The position numbers and the translations under genes are program-made. Positions 26,461 to 40,415 of a stretch of 64,000 nt of DNA are shown one piece after another. Location: the NCBI RefSeq assembly GCF_020740795.1, contig NC_067294.1, forward strand, positions 2,480,001 through 2,544,000. Direction: 5' to 3'. Numbering within the stretch: position 1 is the stretch's first letter; the number at the start of each line of letters is the position of its first letter. The notes below the pieces were generated by a model that was not told where the DNA came from, searched no databases, and was given only the letters and a program-made list of their open reading frames with translations. This stretch comes from Apus apus. Its lineage: Eukaryota > Chordata > Aves > Apodiformes > Apodidae.

Positions 26461-29400
26461 GTTAAGGTACAGGCTTGCAGAGGGACAACAATATCAATCT
26501 ACTCAGTCTCTACAGAAATATTTATCACCATTGCCCAGTATTGCTCCCTGTGTATGGATCTGATCAATATTCAGGATTGCCTCCACTTTACCCAAGGCCT
26601 GTGCAATATGCTAAATTAGCTTTTTCTATTACCCTACCAAAGGTATGTTTGAAATTGAGCATCACAGTAATTTGGCTGAAATTACAGTTAGACCAGGTCT
26701 GTCTTGATCAGTTTGCAAAACCCTCTACATTAATCATATTAAAGACATTGCAGATGAACAAATCAGCAGTGCAGGCAGAAAACTGGCTGCCTCAGAGAAA
26801 GTCCTCATGTGCATCTGGCACTGGAGAGCCAGGAATGACTCCCTGCCTCTGGCCATGGCTGTGGGCAACACGAGCACCTTGCCCACCATGTCTGTCCCTC
26901 ACCAGCCAGCAGTTTCACCATAACCAAAAACATTCATCAGCAAAGCATCACCCAGACAGGGAGGGCTGGTCACAGTTACACCCACACCAGATGTTTTGGA
27001 TGGTATCATTTTCCACATATCTGCATTGTGCAGATGCTGGCTTGAGACAAGCAGTGGAGCCAGTGAGCTCAGACCCCACATGCCAGTTCCCCCAGCAACA
27101 AGGACATGGGTGACTGGGAGTGCTGGTGGCAGGAGCTTCCATGCATCCAGCTGAACTGAGGCAGCACCTGCCCAAAAAGATGGAGTAGGTGCATCCAATG
27201 TTCCTCCTGACGCCAACAAGTGTTTGGCTCCTGGTTCTGTTCTTTGCTGAGAGGATCTCTTGTCTTTGTCTTTTCCGTTGCCCACCAGCTCCTCCTTGTT
27301 GGTCTCAGACATTCATTGTTCAGAAGCAACTTCTCCTTTTCTTTCAGTTACTTCCTTTTGCTCAGGATCTTTCTTTCTGAAGTTGACAATCTTTAAATTA
27401 TGTCCTTAAAATAAACCTCACAATCAGCAATATATAAATTATAATTTCCTTCTCCACATGATTCAACTATTATCTTAATCAAGCAATCATATCACTTCAC
27501 ATATAGCCCCTCATTATCCAAGTCGTGCCCTGTTTGTATTATATCATCCTTATCTGATGGCACACCAAACCATCTGCCAAATCCTCAGACCTAATGTGAT
27601 CCCAATTCCTTAAATTTCTTCCCGTTCTTTGGTGCTGCAAGAACAGGTTTCTATGTAGGACAATACCCATTAGATGATCTCCAGCTGATAAGATGGCTTT
27701 CTTTTCACTTCCACCACATCATCTGACTTTTTAAAGACCTAAAGGAAGGAAAGCATCACTCTGCTAGTTGTGGCCCAGGGTACCACCTTATATTTAAAAG
27801 GAAACTCTCTAGAATCAAAAGGTCTTTGCTGAGGATGCTTGCACAACTGAAGCTGCCAACACTTGGACTGATGTTGGAGACATTTAAAAATGTGTAAATT
27901 CTCCATGGGATGGCCATGCATTTGTCTGGGACATGGTCCTTCAGCTCAGAACTTCCCTGAACAGCAGGCACAGAAATACCTGTCCAATGCAACACAGTCT
28001 CCAGCTCTACAATCACAGCCAATCACTCAGCCAGCAGTGGAGCCAGGAATACTTTTCCACACAACCAGTGCCCAGGAAGAGCATTTCTAACATGGAAAGA
28101 TCCCATTTGTATGCTCAGAGCCAGCCCGCCCAGCACCCGCCTCCCTTTATGCATTATTAATGAGCAGCATCAGTCTCCAGTTTCCAGCCAGCTAATTTGT
28201 TCCCAAAATCATGATTCCAAATATCACATGAATAATTCAGCAAGTTATTTTAACTGTAGTTAGATAAGCCTGTTAGCCATCATAAATTTAAATAAATTAT
28301 CCTTTTCTCACACATGAAGGTGCAAAGGCAGAGCACCTGCTCAGGTGGGATACACCTCTCTGCATCTTCAGTTACACAAGCAGTACCTGGCGACTCAAAG
28401 CCACGTGGAAGTGTGTCCTGAAGAGCTTCTCTCTGGTCTGCAGGAAGGAGAGGGGCCCATCCACCAGCCCCCCTCCATGCCAGGGATATCTGGGTCACCA
28501 TGAGCACCTCAAGCACGTGCAGCTGTGAGATTTCAGTGTCACAAATGCCCGAGGTTGACCAATGAACATAGCCCAAAGACAGAGAGGCCTAGCTTGGTCC
28601 TATCCCTCAGGAGCTATAGATTTTTGCTCAGACATCTTATTTCCTTTACAGAAGCCAAACACTTTCTTCTCTGCCTCACTACATTGTTTTGAAAGAGCAG
28701 TTTTCCAGTAACTCAAGACTCCAGCTGTTTATCCTCCCTTGGGCTTGTTGCAGGATCCCATTCGGTGCTTTGAAACTCTTCCTTCTCCCGCACCTTTGAG
28801 AAACAAGAAGGTGTGTGCCCAGGGCTACGGGAGGAGAACTAAGGCCAGCAGTCCCTGTCACTGCTTGCTCTGATCACAGGGACTCACCTTGCCTTAAGGA
28901 AGAGGAACAACTCCACGGACACCAAATACCTTCATTCCTGTGAGACTCAGCCTCCCCCAGCAGAAGCCAAGAGAAGATGATGAGATACCGAAAAAAAACC
29001 CACAAACCCCAATGCACAAATAAACCCACACGAAGCAGCTGTTCTAAGCATCAGATTTTCATAAAAGTAACCTGGGTGGGAAGTGACACTCTCCAGATAT
29101 CAATGATTTCTGGCTTTCAACACACCACAGGAGGAACACACTTGTGCTGACACACTGAGCTGTGTGAGGGCACACCCAGCAAGCTGGCACCAGAGTTTGC
29201 AGCAGAAGTCATGGAGCTATTGTCTTTATCACAGGAGGATGACAGTAAACAGCTGCAAATAGTATATAGTATATAGGAAATCTAATTTTAGGAGGTGGGG
29301 GAAAGAAATTACAATCCCAGTCCTGGTTTAAATTGCTAAGGGGGGAGTGGGGGGTCAGGGATTGTAGCTGAAGATGCAGTCATTGAACTGAACATGAACA

Positions 29401-32400
29401 AATGACTAAGACAGTTCCTGACTATTAGGGATTAGGAGCAGAAATTGAGACACAGAAAGAGATTATCTCTGATGGGAGTCTCACAGCATCTGGTATCCAC
29501 CACCATGTGAAACCCAGGTACCAGCCTCAACAAGGGCTGGAGTGGAGTCACTCAGGCAGTTTTGAACACCTTTGCCTCTGCATGGCTGCCACTACCTCGG
29601 GATGAAAGATGTGTAGCTCCTTAATATCACAGATCTAAAGCAGCAGTTTAAAATTAAATTGGTAAGAGCACAGAAGGAGCTTGCTTTCAAATATTGCTTA
29701 GGAAGCACAGAGAATAAAAAGATATTTTTCAGTCTAGTTGTCCAATTTCTTTTTAAGAAAAGCAAGAAAGGATATGAAATCTCTGTGAAAAGGAGCCAGC
29801 CTGTGGGTTGGGATTATTCTGATTTCTGAAGCAAACACTGAATGTCAACTGCCTCATATCTGTGGGCTACACAGACAGATTCAATAACCTGAAAAATGAT
29901 GGACCTTTTCCATCACATTCATTGCTGCATACAATAGGTGGCAGATATGCACCCACATCCATCAAGAAAGTTATTTTCTAGCACAGCTTTTTCAGTGGAC
30001 AGTGGCAGGGGTCTGCCTGCTCAGCAAGGGCATCACCAGGGTCAGCAGGCTGCCCTGCCTGGAGCTCCGAGTGCCAAAGCAGGGCACTGGGTGATCTCAG
30101 TCAGCTTCAAATGGAAAGAAGGGCCAACACCACACTCATCCTAGCTGTAAAAAATACTTACACCTCTGTAAAAATGTGCAAGGGATGGACTCAGTCACAG
30201 CCCCCACAGACAGAAGGGCACATGAACACTTACAGATGCTTTCTAATCCTTTCCAGTAACTCTCATTTTCCCAGTCAACTATTTTTGTCCTTTGAATGCC
30301 TTTTTCCTGCCTCTGTTTCTCGTCACCTTCCAGCTTCCACTTTTTTCATTCCTTTCCAACTCAGGTCTGTCCTTCCCTCTAGTCTCCTGTTTGCTGTTCT
30401 GCCCCTTCTCATCCATAATTTCTGTCTCCAGATACTTCAGTTCCCTCCATCTGTCCCAGGAGAGCTGAGAAGTGGGACACCTTTTTTTAACTTGTCCTCA
30501 ATTTTAGCACCCATTTTATCCTTCCACTGCACCTACCTCTACTCACAACAGTGTTTAATGTTGCTGACCTGACATATCTTTGCCCCCTTAGGCAAAAAAT
30601 CTAAAGCTTTCCTTCCATTCTCATAGTTTTGAAGGCAGAGCTACCCCAAGATGTGGGAGCAGCTCTGGTAGAGAACTCCAGAGGACCCTCAGGATATCAA
30701 TGGGGGTGAGGAGTCCCAAAGAGAGTGCCTGTGTCCTCACACAATAATCAGAAGGTGGCAGCTGAGGTTTTACCCCTACCCTGCCATGGACTCACTGCAC
30801 AGAGAGAGTCCCTAGAATTGAAAATTCATCTCAGACCCCGTTGGACTATCACAAGAGTCAGTTAATAAATATTAGTGAAACGCAGAGATCCCTGGATGAA
30901 AACTGCAGTGGAGGTGCAGACTGCCACGTTTCATTAATTTCTTATTATCTTATAAGGGCTTCACTGGAGCCTAGAGGACTGCATGAATAGTGCATGAATC
31001 TGAAGAGCTTGCTGTCACCCTCACCTTCAGCTTGAAAATGTGGCTTGTGGGAATCCAGACCTGAAGACTCCCTTGGCTGAGGATGGACAACACAGGAGCT
31101 GACCCCATCCCTTGGGAAGGGGTTGGGCTCTCACATCCTTTTGGAGTCCAGCACGATGTAAATAAATCACACTTAATTAAGAGAAAAACCTTTCCCGAAG
31201 GTGAAGCGAGTGCTCTGGGGAGATGCAGGGAAGCGATGGACTGTGCAGGTACAGGAGGAATGGTCACACACAAAGTAGGAGGTGGCAGGAGAGAAAGGAT
31301 GCTGCTTTTCAGAGGACACTCCAGCAGGCAGCAAAGCAGCCCTTGTCCAGCACCTCCAGTCACTCCAGCACTTGTAAAAGATTTCTTGTCTTTCCACTGA
31401 GAAGGAAAAGTTCCCAGCTACCAGAAGAAAGCACTAAGGTTGGGGTTGTTGTCTTCTGAGACACTTGCTTTGGCTACTCACCCCAAGAGAAAGCAGCCCC
31501 TGGTGGCACCTGCCAGCCTGGCTCCAGTGCCAGCCAGAGCCCCCGAGCCCATCCTGGTGACTTTACACCCACCTTGGCAGGCAGGGGATGAGTTGAGGCA
31601 CTTTGCTTTCCCAGCCGACATTGAAATAACTTTGCAGCAAGCAACCCACAGACACCCCCTGCTCCATTTACCTCCCCCGAAACAGAAAGACTGTGCAAAG
31701 CACTTTTCTCCATCCAAACATATCATGGAGATGCAGTAAGCATCTTTGCTTCCTAATTGAAATCATACATCACTTACTTAAGTGATAGTAAATCAGACGC
31801 AAACACCACTGGCAATCCAAGCATTAATAACCAGTTCCTCGCTTCAGAGACAACAGGTTCTCTGCCAGCACAAACCTCACGGCTTCCAGCAAAGGCAGCC
31901 CCAGCCCTGCTCCTGCCACCCTGTCCCACATCTCTCCCACCAGGAACATGGGTCCCACAGACCAAGCTTTGCTTCAGCTGTCATATGAATTTTGATTTTA
32001 GTGGCTCAGTGTAACAAGGAGGTTGCATTTCACAGCAATGCCACCCATGTGAGAGAACTGCCAGCACCTGTCCTTGCTGTCCCCAGACACATTTTGTCCC
32101 ATGTCTCCACCTTGGCTGGTGGCAGGTGCTGGGAGATGGCTGGAGCTCCTGTGGGACCGGAGGAACGGGGCCATGGCACACCTCCACGTGCTCTGCCCCA
32201 GAGCCAGAGCTGCAAAATCTCCTCCTATCAGGCAGAGCAGACCAAGGCCACCACGATCCATCATCTCACAGAGACAACCCACAGCCCATCCCAGCAACCT
32301 CTCAAGGAAGGGACAGAGCCATCCCAGCCCCCTGTCCCACACAGAGCCCAGTCCTGCAGGTCACATCATCGACAGCAACTTTGACTTGTTGGAGCCGTTC

Positions 32401-33002
32401 AAGATGTTTTTATCCATGCCAGTGATCTGACCCACAGCACGTGGAGGCAACAACTATTTCATTGTTTAAAAAAAAAAAACCAAACAATAAAAATTTACAA
32501 TGGATTTTTAACTCCACTTCTGTGGAGACTCTTCTGTGAGAATCATGGACAGGCTCTAACTCAGTTTTTAATGTGCTGCTTCCATGCATCTCCTGGATCT
32601 CTCCTGTAACAATTCTCCCTCCCTGCTGCTTTCCCCAGATCTGACTTCCAGCTCTGCACAAAAGCTCCACAGCTTTAAACACCAAGAAAGGATCACTTCA
32701 GTTCCATGAGAGGCTTTTGCATTGCTTCCACCATTAATACGACTTCTCACACCCCAGCAACAAAGAAACCCTTGCACTTGGTTATGAACATAACTGAGCT
32801 AATCTGCAGCAAGTCATTAATTTAACACACTTTTCCTCTTCAAAGAGGTCAAATCCCCTGCCTGGCCAGCTCGGACCTTGGCTGATGCTGCTGGAAGATC
32901 TGCCTGTGGGAAATGGAGGATTGGCGTCCCTGAGCTTTCTCCTTGTTAAGATATGCTAATAAAGATGCCCATTTACTTTACCTGTCCTGCTAAAGCCCTG
33001 AG

Positions 33003-33032
33003 TCAATAATAATAATAGTTATTATTAATAAT
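33003..33032. repeat. Self-complementary AAT/ATT tract
   Basis: An AATAATAATAATAG block is followed directly by TTATTATTAATAAT, so the two halves can pair into a near-continuous AT hairpin. Confidence 0.75.
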
Positions 33033-36000
33033 ACCTGCCAATTAACTAATTTAAAAGACTATTCAAATTTTATGAGCTGAAAAGGAATTTCCTCATTACC
33101 AAGCCCACTTGACCGTCCTGCCCCAATGCCAGAGGAAAAGCCCCTGCCTGCCTTCACCTCCACTCCAGAAACAAGGCGGTTTTTCCCTTCCTTTGATTTC
33201 CATTTCCCATTCAGCTATTAGAAGAAACCCATTCATCAAAGCTATAGGTTTTCCCTCTGAAAACCTTCAGCATTTAAAAGCTTTTGACTGAAATATAAGA
33301 TATTAATGGAAGCAGTGATTGCACAGCCCCCTGCTGACCTTCCATAGGCTGAAACTGCTTATTTTGCTAAATTTATTTGCCACCCATTTATCAATCTAAA
33401 TCTAAGGTGGTTTTAAAGGGCATAAACCAAAGAGCCACTGAAATATGATTAAAGAATATGGAAATAAATTACAAACTCATAATGTTATCCCTTCCTGTGA
33501 CTTAGCGGCAGAAGCTTGGATGAAGTATGGGAACTTGTTTAACATCTTCTGTATTTTGGGGGATTCATCTGCCTCCAGGGGGCTGCTTGAGCCCTGTTAA
33601 TTCACAGGGTGCTGCTTCGTGCCTACAGAAAGGAGGATTATAGGTGGCAAACTCTGGGCCAGAAGCAGACTAAGAAAAGGCTTTAACTTAGAGTGAAATT
33701 TAGAGGGAAAAGTCTCTCCTGGGTGCCCAGGCTGCATTTATTAGTGGGAGTTAAACACTGTCCAGAGAAGTTACTTCCTGTTGAATAAGCAGTGCACTTG
33801 TTCCCATGCACAGCACCCAGACCACCTTCAAAATAATTAATGGAGCATTAAAATTCCTGAACACTGCAGGATTAACACAGAACCTGCTGAGGGTTATAGG
33901 AAAACAAAGCAGTTCTTCATATTTTCTGTCTGGAGCACAGAAGTAAAGATGAATCTTCACATGAAGCTTTGAGGCACTTAGAGTGAGTTTGCTTATGGGA
34001 AAATAAATGGGTTTGGAACCAAGTCAGTGGAGAATGCCAGGGAGGAGGAGTTTGTGCACAGCTGAAGCTGGGGAGAAGCAGCATCACCAAACCACTTGGC
34101 AAGAGCTGCCTGAGGAGCATCAGAGGCAGCCTTGGGTCTTGGGCAATGCTTGTTTGAGAGCAGTTAGATGTAAACACCAGAGCAGTGGCCAGACTCCTTT
34201 CTCCAGCTGCTGCTCAGCCACTGTCCATCAGCTCCTACCACCAGCTAAGGAAACCCAGAGGACACGTGGCCAGGTCCTGCCCTAGCACAGGATGGGGCTT
34301 CTTCAGAGCAAGCCAGACCAAGGAAGCCCCAGGCCCACACACAGACAAAGCCAGAATATCCCTCTCCAAGATGTATGAAAAGAAACTGGCAAATGATATT
34401 GGCTGTAAAAACAAGCTGCCTGCTCAGAATTAGGCCTAATTCCTACTTGTCATCGAAACCATTTTGACTTTATTACCAGAAGCTTCTGTGAAATGCCTGT
34501 GCAGTCACTGGTGAATTTTAATTCTTGATGAACCTCTAATTGCTTTGCCCAGCAGACTCTGGTAAGTGCCCACATGAATGTCTCCTTCCCTGCAAAAAAA
34601 TCAAACAGCAGCTCCAGAAACACGGGGCCATTCCTGCTCAATAGCAATTGATTTCCCAGAGAACATTTTTCCACGTAACAAAAAATAGCTTCGTTTTTTT
34701 AAAAAAAATAACAAATAAAAAGAAGCAGATCTACAAAGAAAGACCTCTGGGTATCTTGGGCAGGAGCATTGCAGGTAAAACCACTGAATGATGCAGCCTG
34801 AGGTGCAAAACATGCCCAGCATAGTTGCCAAGCTGTGATCCCTTCTAGCTGCTGGTTTTGGTGCCTTTTTTTTCTCTCTAAATTGATTAATGAATTATTA
34901 ATAAAAGAGAGACATGCATAGCAGATAGACACTGTTATAAAGCCCTCTTTAGAGACAACAGGATGAAGATAAAAATAAACAAGGCAGTAAAAATGCAAGA
35001 TGAAAGCAACCAGCAGCCTTGTGAGTATATTAGAAGTAACCATCAAGCCAATAGATGCACAGGAAGGTGAGGCAGTGGCCGACACAGCCCTGCAGAGATG
35101 GATTGCTGAAAAAAACAGATGTACCCAATACCCTGTTACAGTCAGAAATATAACTTTGTGCATCAGACCACTTATACTAAAAATGTGCACACATGCAAGT
35201 TTTCAGATTGCTTTTGCTCTAGATTTACTCCAAGGTGAAGAATCCAACTCTAGAAAAGTGTGAAAGTTGTCTGATGGCAATTAAGAAAAACACAACAATT
35301 GGGCTTGTGATGCAGTTACAAAATCCAGCTCTTCTCCTTTTCATCTAAACGAGCAACTCTGCACCAGCCAGCCCAGCTCCTGCATGCCTTCAAAAGCCCA
35401 GGCTTTGGGGAAGCTTTCTGCTGCCTTGCAGCATCCCAGCAGCATCCCTCTCCTCTGCCCATTCCCTGCTGCCTATCAGGGAGTTGAGGCAACGCTTCAA
35501 CCTTTCCCCACAGCCTAAAGCTCTGAAAAGGATTTTCTCTGCTGTCTGTCATCACAAAATTTGTAGGAATATCATCACTTCAAGGCCTCTGCTGTTAGAA
35601 AATAAGGTTAAAATGTGTTAACAGGTTCAAAGGTTGCTAGAAGAAAGGCTATGCCCTCAGGCTGGCAGCCTGATAACACAAGAGCCACTTCTTTAGGAAA
35701 CCAAGCTAAAAAAGAAATTGGTCCATGCTGTGACCTGGATCACTTCTGTCAACTTTTAGCCAGTCTTTAATTAGCATTCTGCAAATCCAAACTTTAAGGA
35801 GGCTGTTCTGGGCCTAAGGAATTGGAAAGGGACCAGACATCAGGGGATTGATTGCCCTGACACTGATCCAGAGGAATGCTTCAGTGGATCAGCCCCAACA
35901 TTCCTAGGGTATTTCAGCAATTTCTCCAAGACCAATTAGCAACCGATGTGTGATGCATTGAGAAAGCCTGCAGTTAAAGACTGTTTTCCTAGTAACACTC

Positions 36001-37584
36001 TTATTACCTGCAGAGTTTGACATGTTGTCAGCTTAAAATGAATTGTAAAGGCCTCTATTTTAAATAAAGGTCAAGAGAATTAATAAATAGGCATAAACAG
36101 CATTTTATGGCTAACCATCATGGAGCCATGGCAGTAAAAAATAAGTGAGTTAGAAAGAGTACACAGCCATTCTGAATTATATGATCACAAAATGATGTCT
36201 TGATTGACTCTTTGCCTTAATGCTTACATTGGCTGGCACAGTCAGATCACAGAATTCCCTTTGAATATATTAACATTTATTTTTAAAATTATTAATTTTG
36301 AAGTTATGAAATGCCTCTCTGATTGTCCACAGTGCAATTTTCTGCTGGGGAGCCAACTGCTTTTCCAGACAGACACCCCGGGAGTTCGTTTTGATGTGTC
36401 ATTTCTTTCAAGGAAATGATCTGAATTGTATAGCACCCTGCTGCTGGGGGTGGCTGGGGGAGGTGGTGAAAGTTAGGCAGAGAGCTCATACTGGTTGTGG
36501 GGACTACACTGCTTCTTAACCCCAGCTCTAAAACTAAAATAAAAAGATACAATTCCAGTGTGAAAGTAGCATACAAGAAAGAAACCCGAAAGCAAGAAGT
36601 TGAAGTCACCTTCGAGACTGTTACAAACAAGCAGACAGAAACTAAGGGCTAACACTGACCTCCCAGGCCTGTGTCAGGGGCACATTCAAAATAGGGATAT
36701 TTTCTTTCTGCTAAGCACCTGTAACACTCATGAGCTGAACTGGACACACATGAGGAGCACACTGTGCCTGCCAGTCCTGCCCCATCGCTCAAAAAAAAAA
36801 ATCCTCTAAATCTCCACCCTCCCAGCCACCTGAGCCCCCTCCTGACATCAAGGGGATGAAGAGCTGGACTCCCATCCGAGACTCCATGGGATGAACCATG
36901 TATCTCACAACCAGCACATACCACTCCAGGAACAGTGGTTCCCATCCCCTGTGATACTGATGGATGTGAATTAAACTTCCCCACCATGAGGAGATGGAGA
37001 CCTAGCTCCTCCCTCCACTGCACACACTTGGGCAGTAGCTTCTCTGCAGCCCCAAAAGAAACTCTGGCTTGAGGAAGCTGCACCCAAAGCTCAGCCCAAG
37101 CCAGCAGTGTCCAAAGCTCTGCCTAACCCAGCTCTTCCCAGCCCAAAGCCTGTACACAGGCAGGCAGCTGGTCTGCCAAGCAACAGCCCTCAAAATGTGC
37201 GTGGGGATCAGCTGAACAACCAATGCCTGTCAGTCAAGATCCACATGGTACGTGTTTCTTTTGATCCATACAAGACTGGAATTATGGGAATTCACAGGGC
37301 TCCTGACTGAAGCAGCAGGCAGGGTGTTTGTCTGATAAAGCAGCTCCTTTCAGCTGAAATAACAGCCACATCAATTAAACTTACTTCTTCAGAGAATACA
37401 AGTTTCCAAAGCAAAAGATCTCCTGCCTGACTGCTGAGATTCCCCAGGCTGCCAGGGATTTGATTGCCAAGATCCCAGCAGGAACTGACAAAATCCATTA
37501 TTGACACTGTGAGTTGGTGCTTACAACAAAACTGTTCACCTGGCTGGAGATCTGGTTGCAAGAGCAAGTGCTGAATATATGAAC

Positions 37585-37955
37585 TCATGGAATCATTAAG
37601 GCTGGAAAAGACCTCTAAGATCATCAACTCCAACCATCAACCCAACACCACCGTGCCAACTAAACCATGTCCTGAAGTGCCACGTCTACACATTTTCTGA
37701 ACCCCTCCAGGGATGGTGACTCCACCACCTCCCTGGGCAGCCTGTTCCAACGTTGCTCACTTTTTCAGTAAAGAAATCTTTCCTAATATCCAATCTAAAC
37801 CTCCCCTGCTACAACTTGAGGCCATTTCCTCTCATCCTATCTCCAATTACTTGGGACAAGACACCAACACCCTCCTCGCTCCAACCTCCTTTCAGGTAGT
37901 TGTAGAGAGTGATAAGGTCTCCCCTTAGCTTCTTCTTCTTCAGGCTAAACATCTT
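37585..37955 (-). mobile_element. CR1 LINE 3' fragment, minus orientation
   Basis: About 370 bases read as a reversed CR1 3' end: CATGGAATCATTAAGGCTGG, then CCTCCCTGGGCAGCCTGTTC, then ATATCCAATCTAAACCTCCC, ending near CTTCTTCTTCAGGCTAAACA. It is clearly recognisable and carries no intact reverse-transcriptase frame. Confidence 0.9.
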
Positions 37956-38574
37956 GATGGGGAGCCCAGCTCTGAACACAGCACCCCACTTTCAGCAGCT
38001 GCTCCCCAGCTAAGGGGGCATGGGGAGGAACTGGTCAAACACCAGGCAGACCCTCCAAACCAGACACTTTCCCTGTAAACACAGTAAGCAACTGCAACAC
38101 CTTTGGCTCCCTGTCCTGTCTGTCCCTCTTGCCTCATTAAACATTTTGTGTAAGTTTGGAGACTCAGCTTTAGTGTATGTTCCTACTAATTGCCTTAGTC
38201 CTCAGCTGTGCAACAACAAACTGTCCTGAAACACAGGTTTTCATTAGCACCAGGCAGGGATTAACTAATTAGTCAACAAAATAAGATTTTCTTGAGATAA
38301 CAATATGTAGATAATTACAACTGAAAAGCCACATCGGAGAAGGACAACAATTTTCTTAGCTAGGCTTCAGCTTTTGTCTGGGTTATTCCTCAGTCACACA
38401 TTTTCTTTTCCTCTGCCATGCCTGAAGCAAAACAAATAATTAAAACCAGACCTGTATCTGATTAAGCAACAAGATTTTATTTACTCTTATCTTCAGGGGT
38501 CAAAAATAAAACTTTCCCTCTTCATTTCCCTATTAAGGACTGACTAATCTGAAACACCAAGGAGCTGTGAAAGG

Positions 38575-38664
38575 CAGGAGGTGTCCATGCCCATGCAGGA
38601 GGGTTGGATCTAGATCATCTGTGAGGTCTTTTCCAACCCAAACCATTCCATGATTCTATGACAC
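38575..38664 (+). mobile_element. Short CR1-type terminus, plus orientation
   Basis: AGGAGGTGTCCATGCCCATG, then GAGGTCTTTTCCAACCCAAA, then CCATTCCATGATTCTATGA are the last ~90 bases of a CR1 subfamily. The 5' part is absent. Confidence 0.8.
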
Positions 38665-38835
38665 AACACTGTTTCTGAACCTTCTGGTTTAACCAACAAA
38701 CTCACAGAGTGCAAACAGGGTCTAAAGCAGAGGAAGACAGAGGACAGAGTCTTCTGCCCAGGAGGGCCCCAAGCTTTGCCTTACAAGTCCACAGGTCAGT
38801 AATTGAGAGGGAGATGAGAAGCAGAAAAAAGGAGT

Positions 38836-38862
38836 AAAAAAAAAAAAAAAAAAAAAAAAAAA
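38836..38862. repeat. Homopolymer A tract (27 bases)
   Basis: An uninterrupted run of 27 A. No retroposed gene body is recognisable just upstream, although CR1 termini lie about 170 bases to the left. Confidence 0.95.
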
Positions 38863-40327
38863 GTGCAGAAAGTTAGAAATCAAGTAAAGGAAGAGAAAAG
38901 CAGCAGCAGAAGTGTTTAAACTGCCTCTGAAGTCATCATACTAACTTAGGAGCTTTTACTGGCACAAGAGTGTCAGTGTGCACAGCTGGGATTTCTATGG
39001 CAACACGGGCGCTGGGGCAGAGCCAGGCTGGGAAAGTGTCTGGTGAAACATTGTTGGTACTAGCAAGGCAGGAACCTCTATTAGATCCTGGCATCCAACA
39101 AGCCCTCTCCTGGAACAAAGCTATAGATGGAGACATTATAAACACCAGCAATCTGTCTGCAGCAGCACAGCCTTCCCTTCAAACAAGTTCCATGCACAGT
39201 CCTTCTCACTAGCCTAGCAAGCAAGGAGACTGGGTTACAACAGCAACACAATATCCTTGCTTATTTTACAAAGTATTAAGTAATAAGAAGATCTCTAATT
39301 GCAGGAGCAGAACAAGCAAGGCACTGATGAGACTGGTGGTGGCCACCTCCTCCATACAGGTCACAGCAGGGTCTGGACAGGCTGGTAGCAATCCTGTTCT
39401 GGGAGAGAAAGGGGTGGTTTGGTGAGGCACAAAGGCATCCCTTCAAAGCTGGGAGTGAGATGAGCAACTCAAAGCTACATAGTTATGCTCTAACCTAACA
39501 GGGTTGACACAGAAGTGAATGAGAAAATGCTTGAGTTGGACCCCTAGGAAGCATCAGAGTCTGTAACTGTCTGAACTCATAGCCCAAAATTCACAAGAGA
39601 CCACCCTTAAACTCTGAGAGGGTTTGGGATCAGGCACAAGAGCTCTGTGTGTTCACTCATATTGTTGAGCCATGAATCTAATTTCACAGAACTCACTAAC
39701 TCTTTGAAAGGGACTTGCTCCTATTTTCTTTACACCAGCTTCTGCTCTGATCCATCTGCAGCAGCTCTCATTTTGTTTCCCAGATTTCATGAGGTTCAGA
39801 AATACAGCTCAGGAAACACACTAACCCAATTCAAATGGACCAAGAAATGTCTTCCCGGATAACAGATTAAGAGCTATTTCCATCACGGAAATTACCAACA
39901 CACATCCACAAAACAGTAGCACCTGTCCACAGGCAGGACTGAGCACCAAGCTCCCTTCAATGGAACACAATCAAAAGGTTCTTCTGGCTGGCACCAAACT
40001 CCCCCCCTGGCTGTGTTTGATAATACTTGTTCTCTATGCACAGACAGGAGAAGGGGAAATACAGGTATTGTCTCATTACTGACACTGGTCACAGCTCAGG
40101 CACTAAATCCTGCCTAAAAGAACATGCATCAAAATATTCATAACTTGATTGCCTGAGAAGAAACTGTTCTCAGCCTGCAGTGCTGAGCAGCTCTGTCCTC
40201 TGATGTCCAGGAGAAGACCAGAGGGTACCCTTCAAGTTTAATGACTGAGACCAAAACTGGCCAGCATTTCATTATGATCTTATTAACATTATGCTATCAG
40301 GGCAAGAGCGTGGCAACAGGCAGAAAC

Positions 40328-40414
<87 letters not shown>
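40328..40414. repeat. (AAT)29 trinucleotide microsatellite
   Basis: 87 bases of perfect AAT/ATA repeat, 29 units without interruption. Open frames of poly-Ile and poly-Leu across it are artefacts. A perfect array this long is likely to vary in length between individuals. Confidence 0.98.

Positions 40415-40415
<1 letters not shown>

Larger units (their letters stand above)
19120..37584. other. No gene seen
   Basis: Over 18 kb without a supportable exon or clear CR1 copy. The longest frames (134 codons minus at 23.3-23.7 kb, 212 codons plus at 26.5-27.1 kb, 163 codons minus at 34.7-35.2 kb) have no recognised domain and no splice context I trust. Confidence 0.6.

Noticed and set aside
34699-35190. 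163-codon minus-strand hydrophobic frame
   Set aside because: The hydrophobicity comes from reading A/T-rich sequence on the complementary strand; no conserved transmembrane family is apparent.
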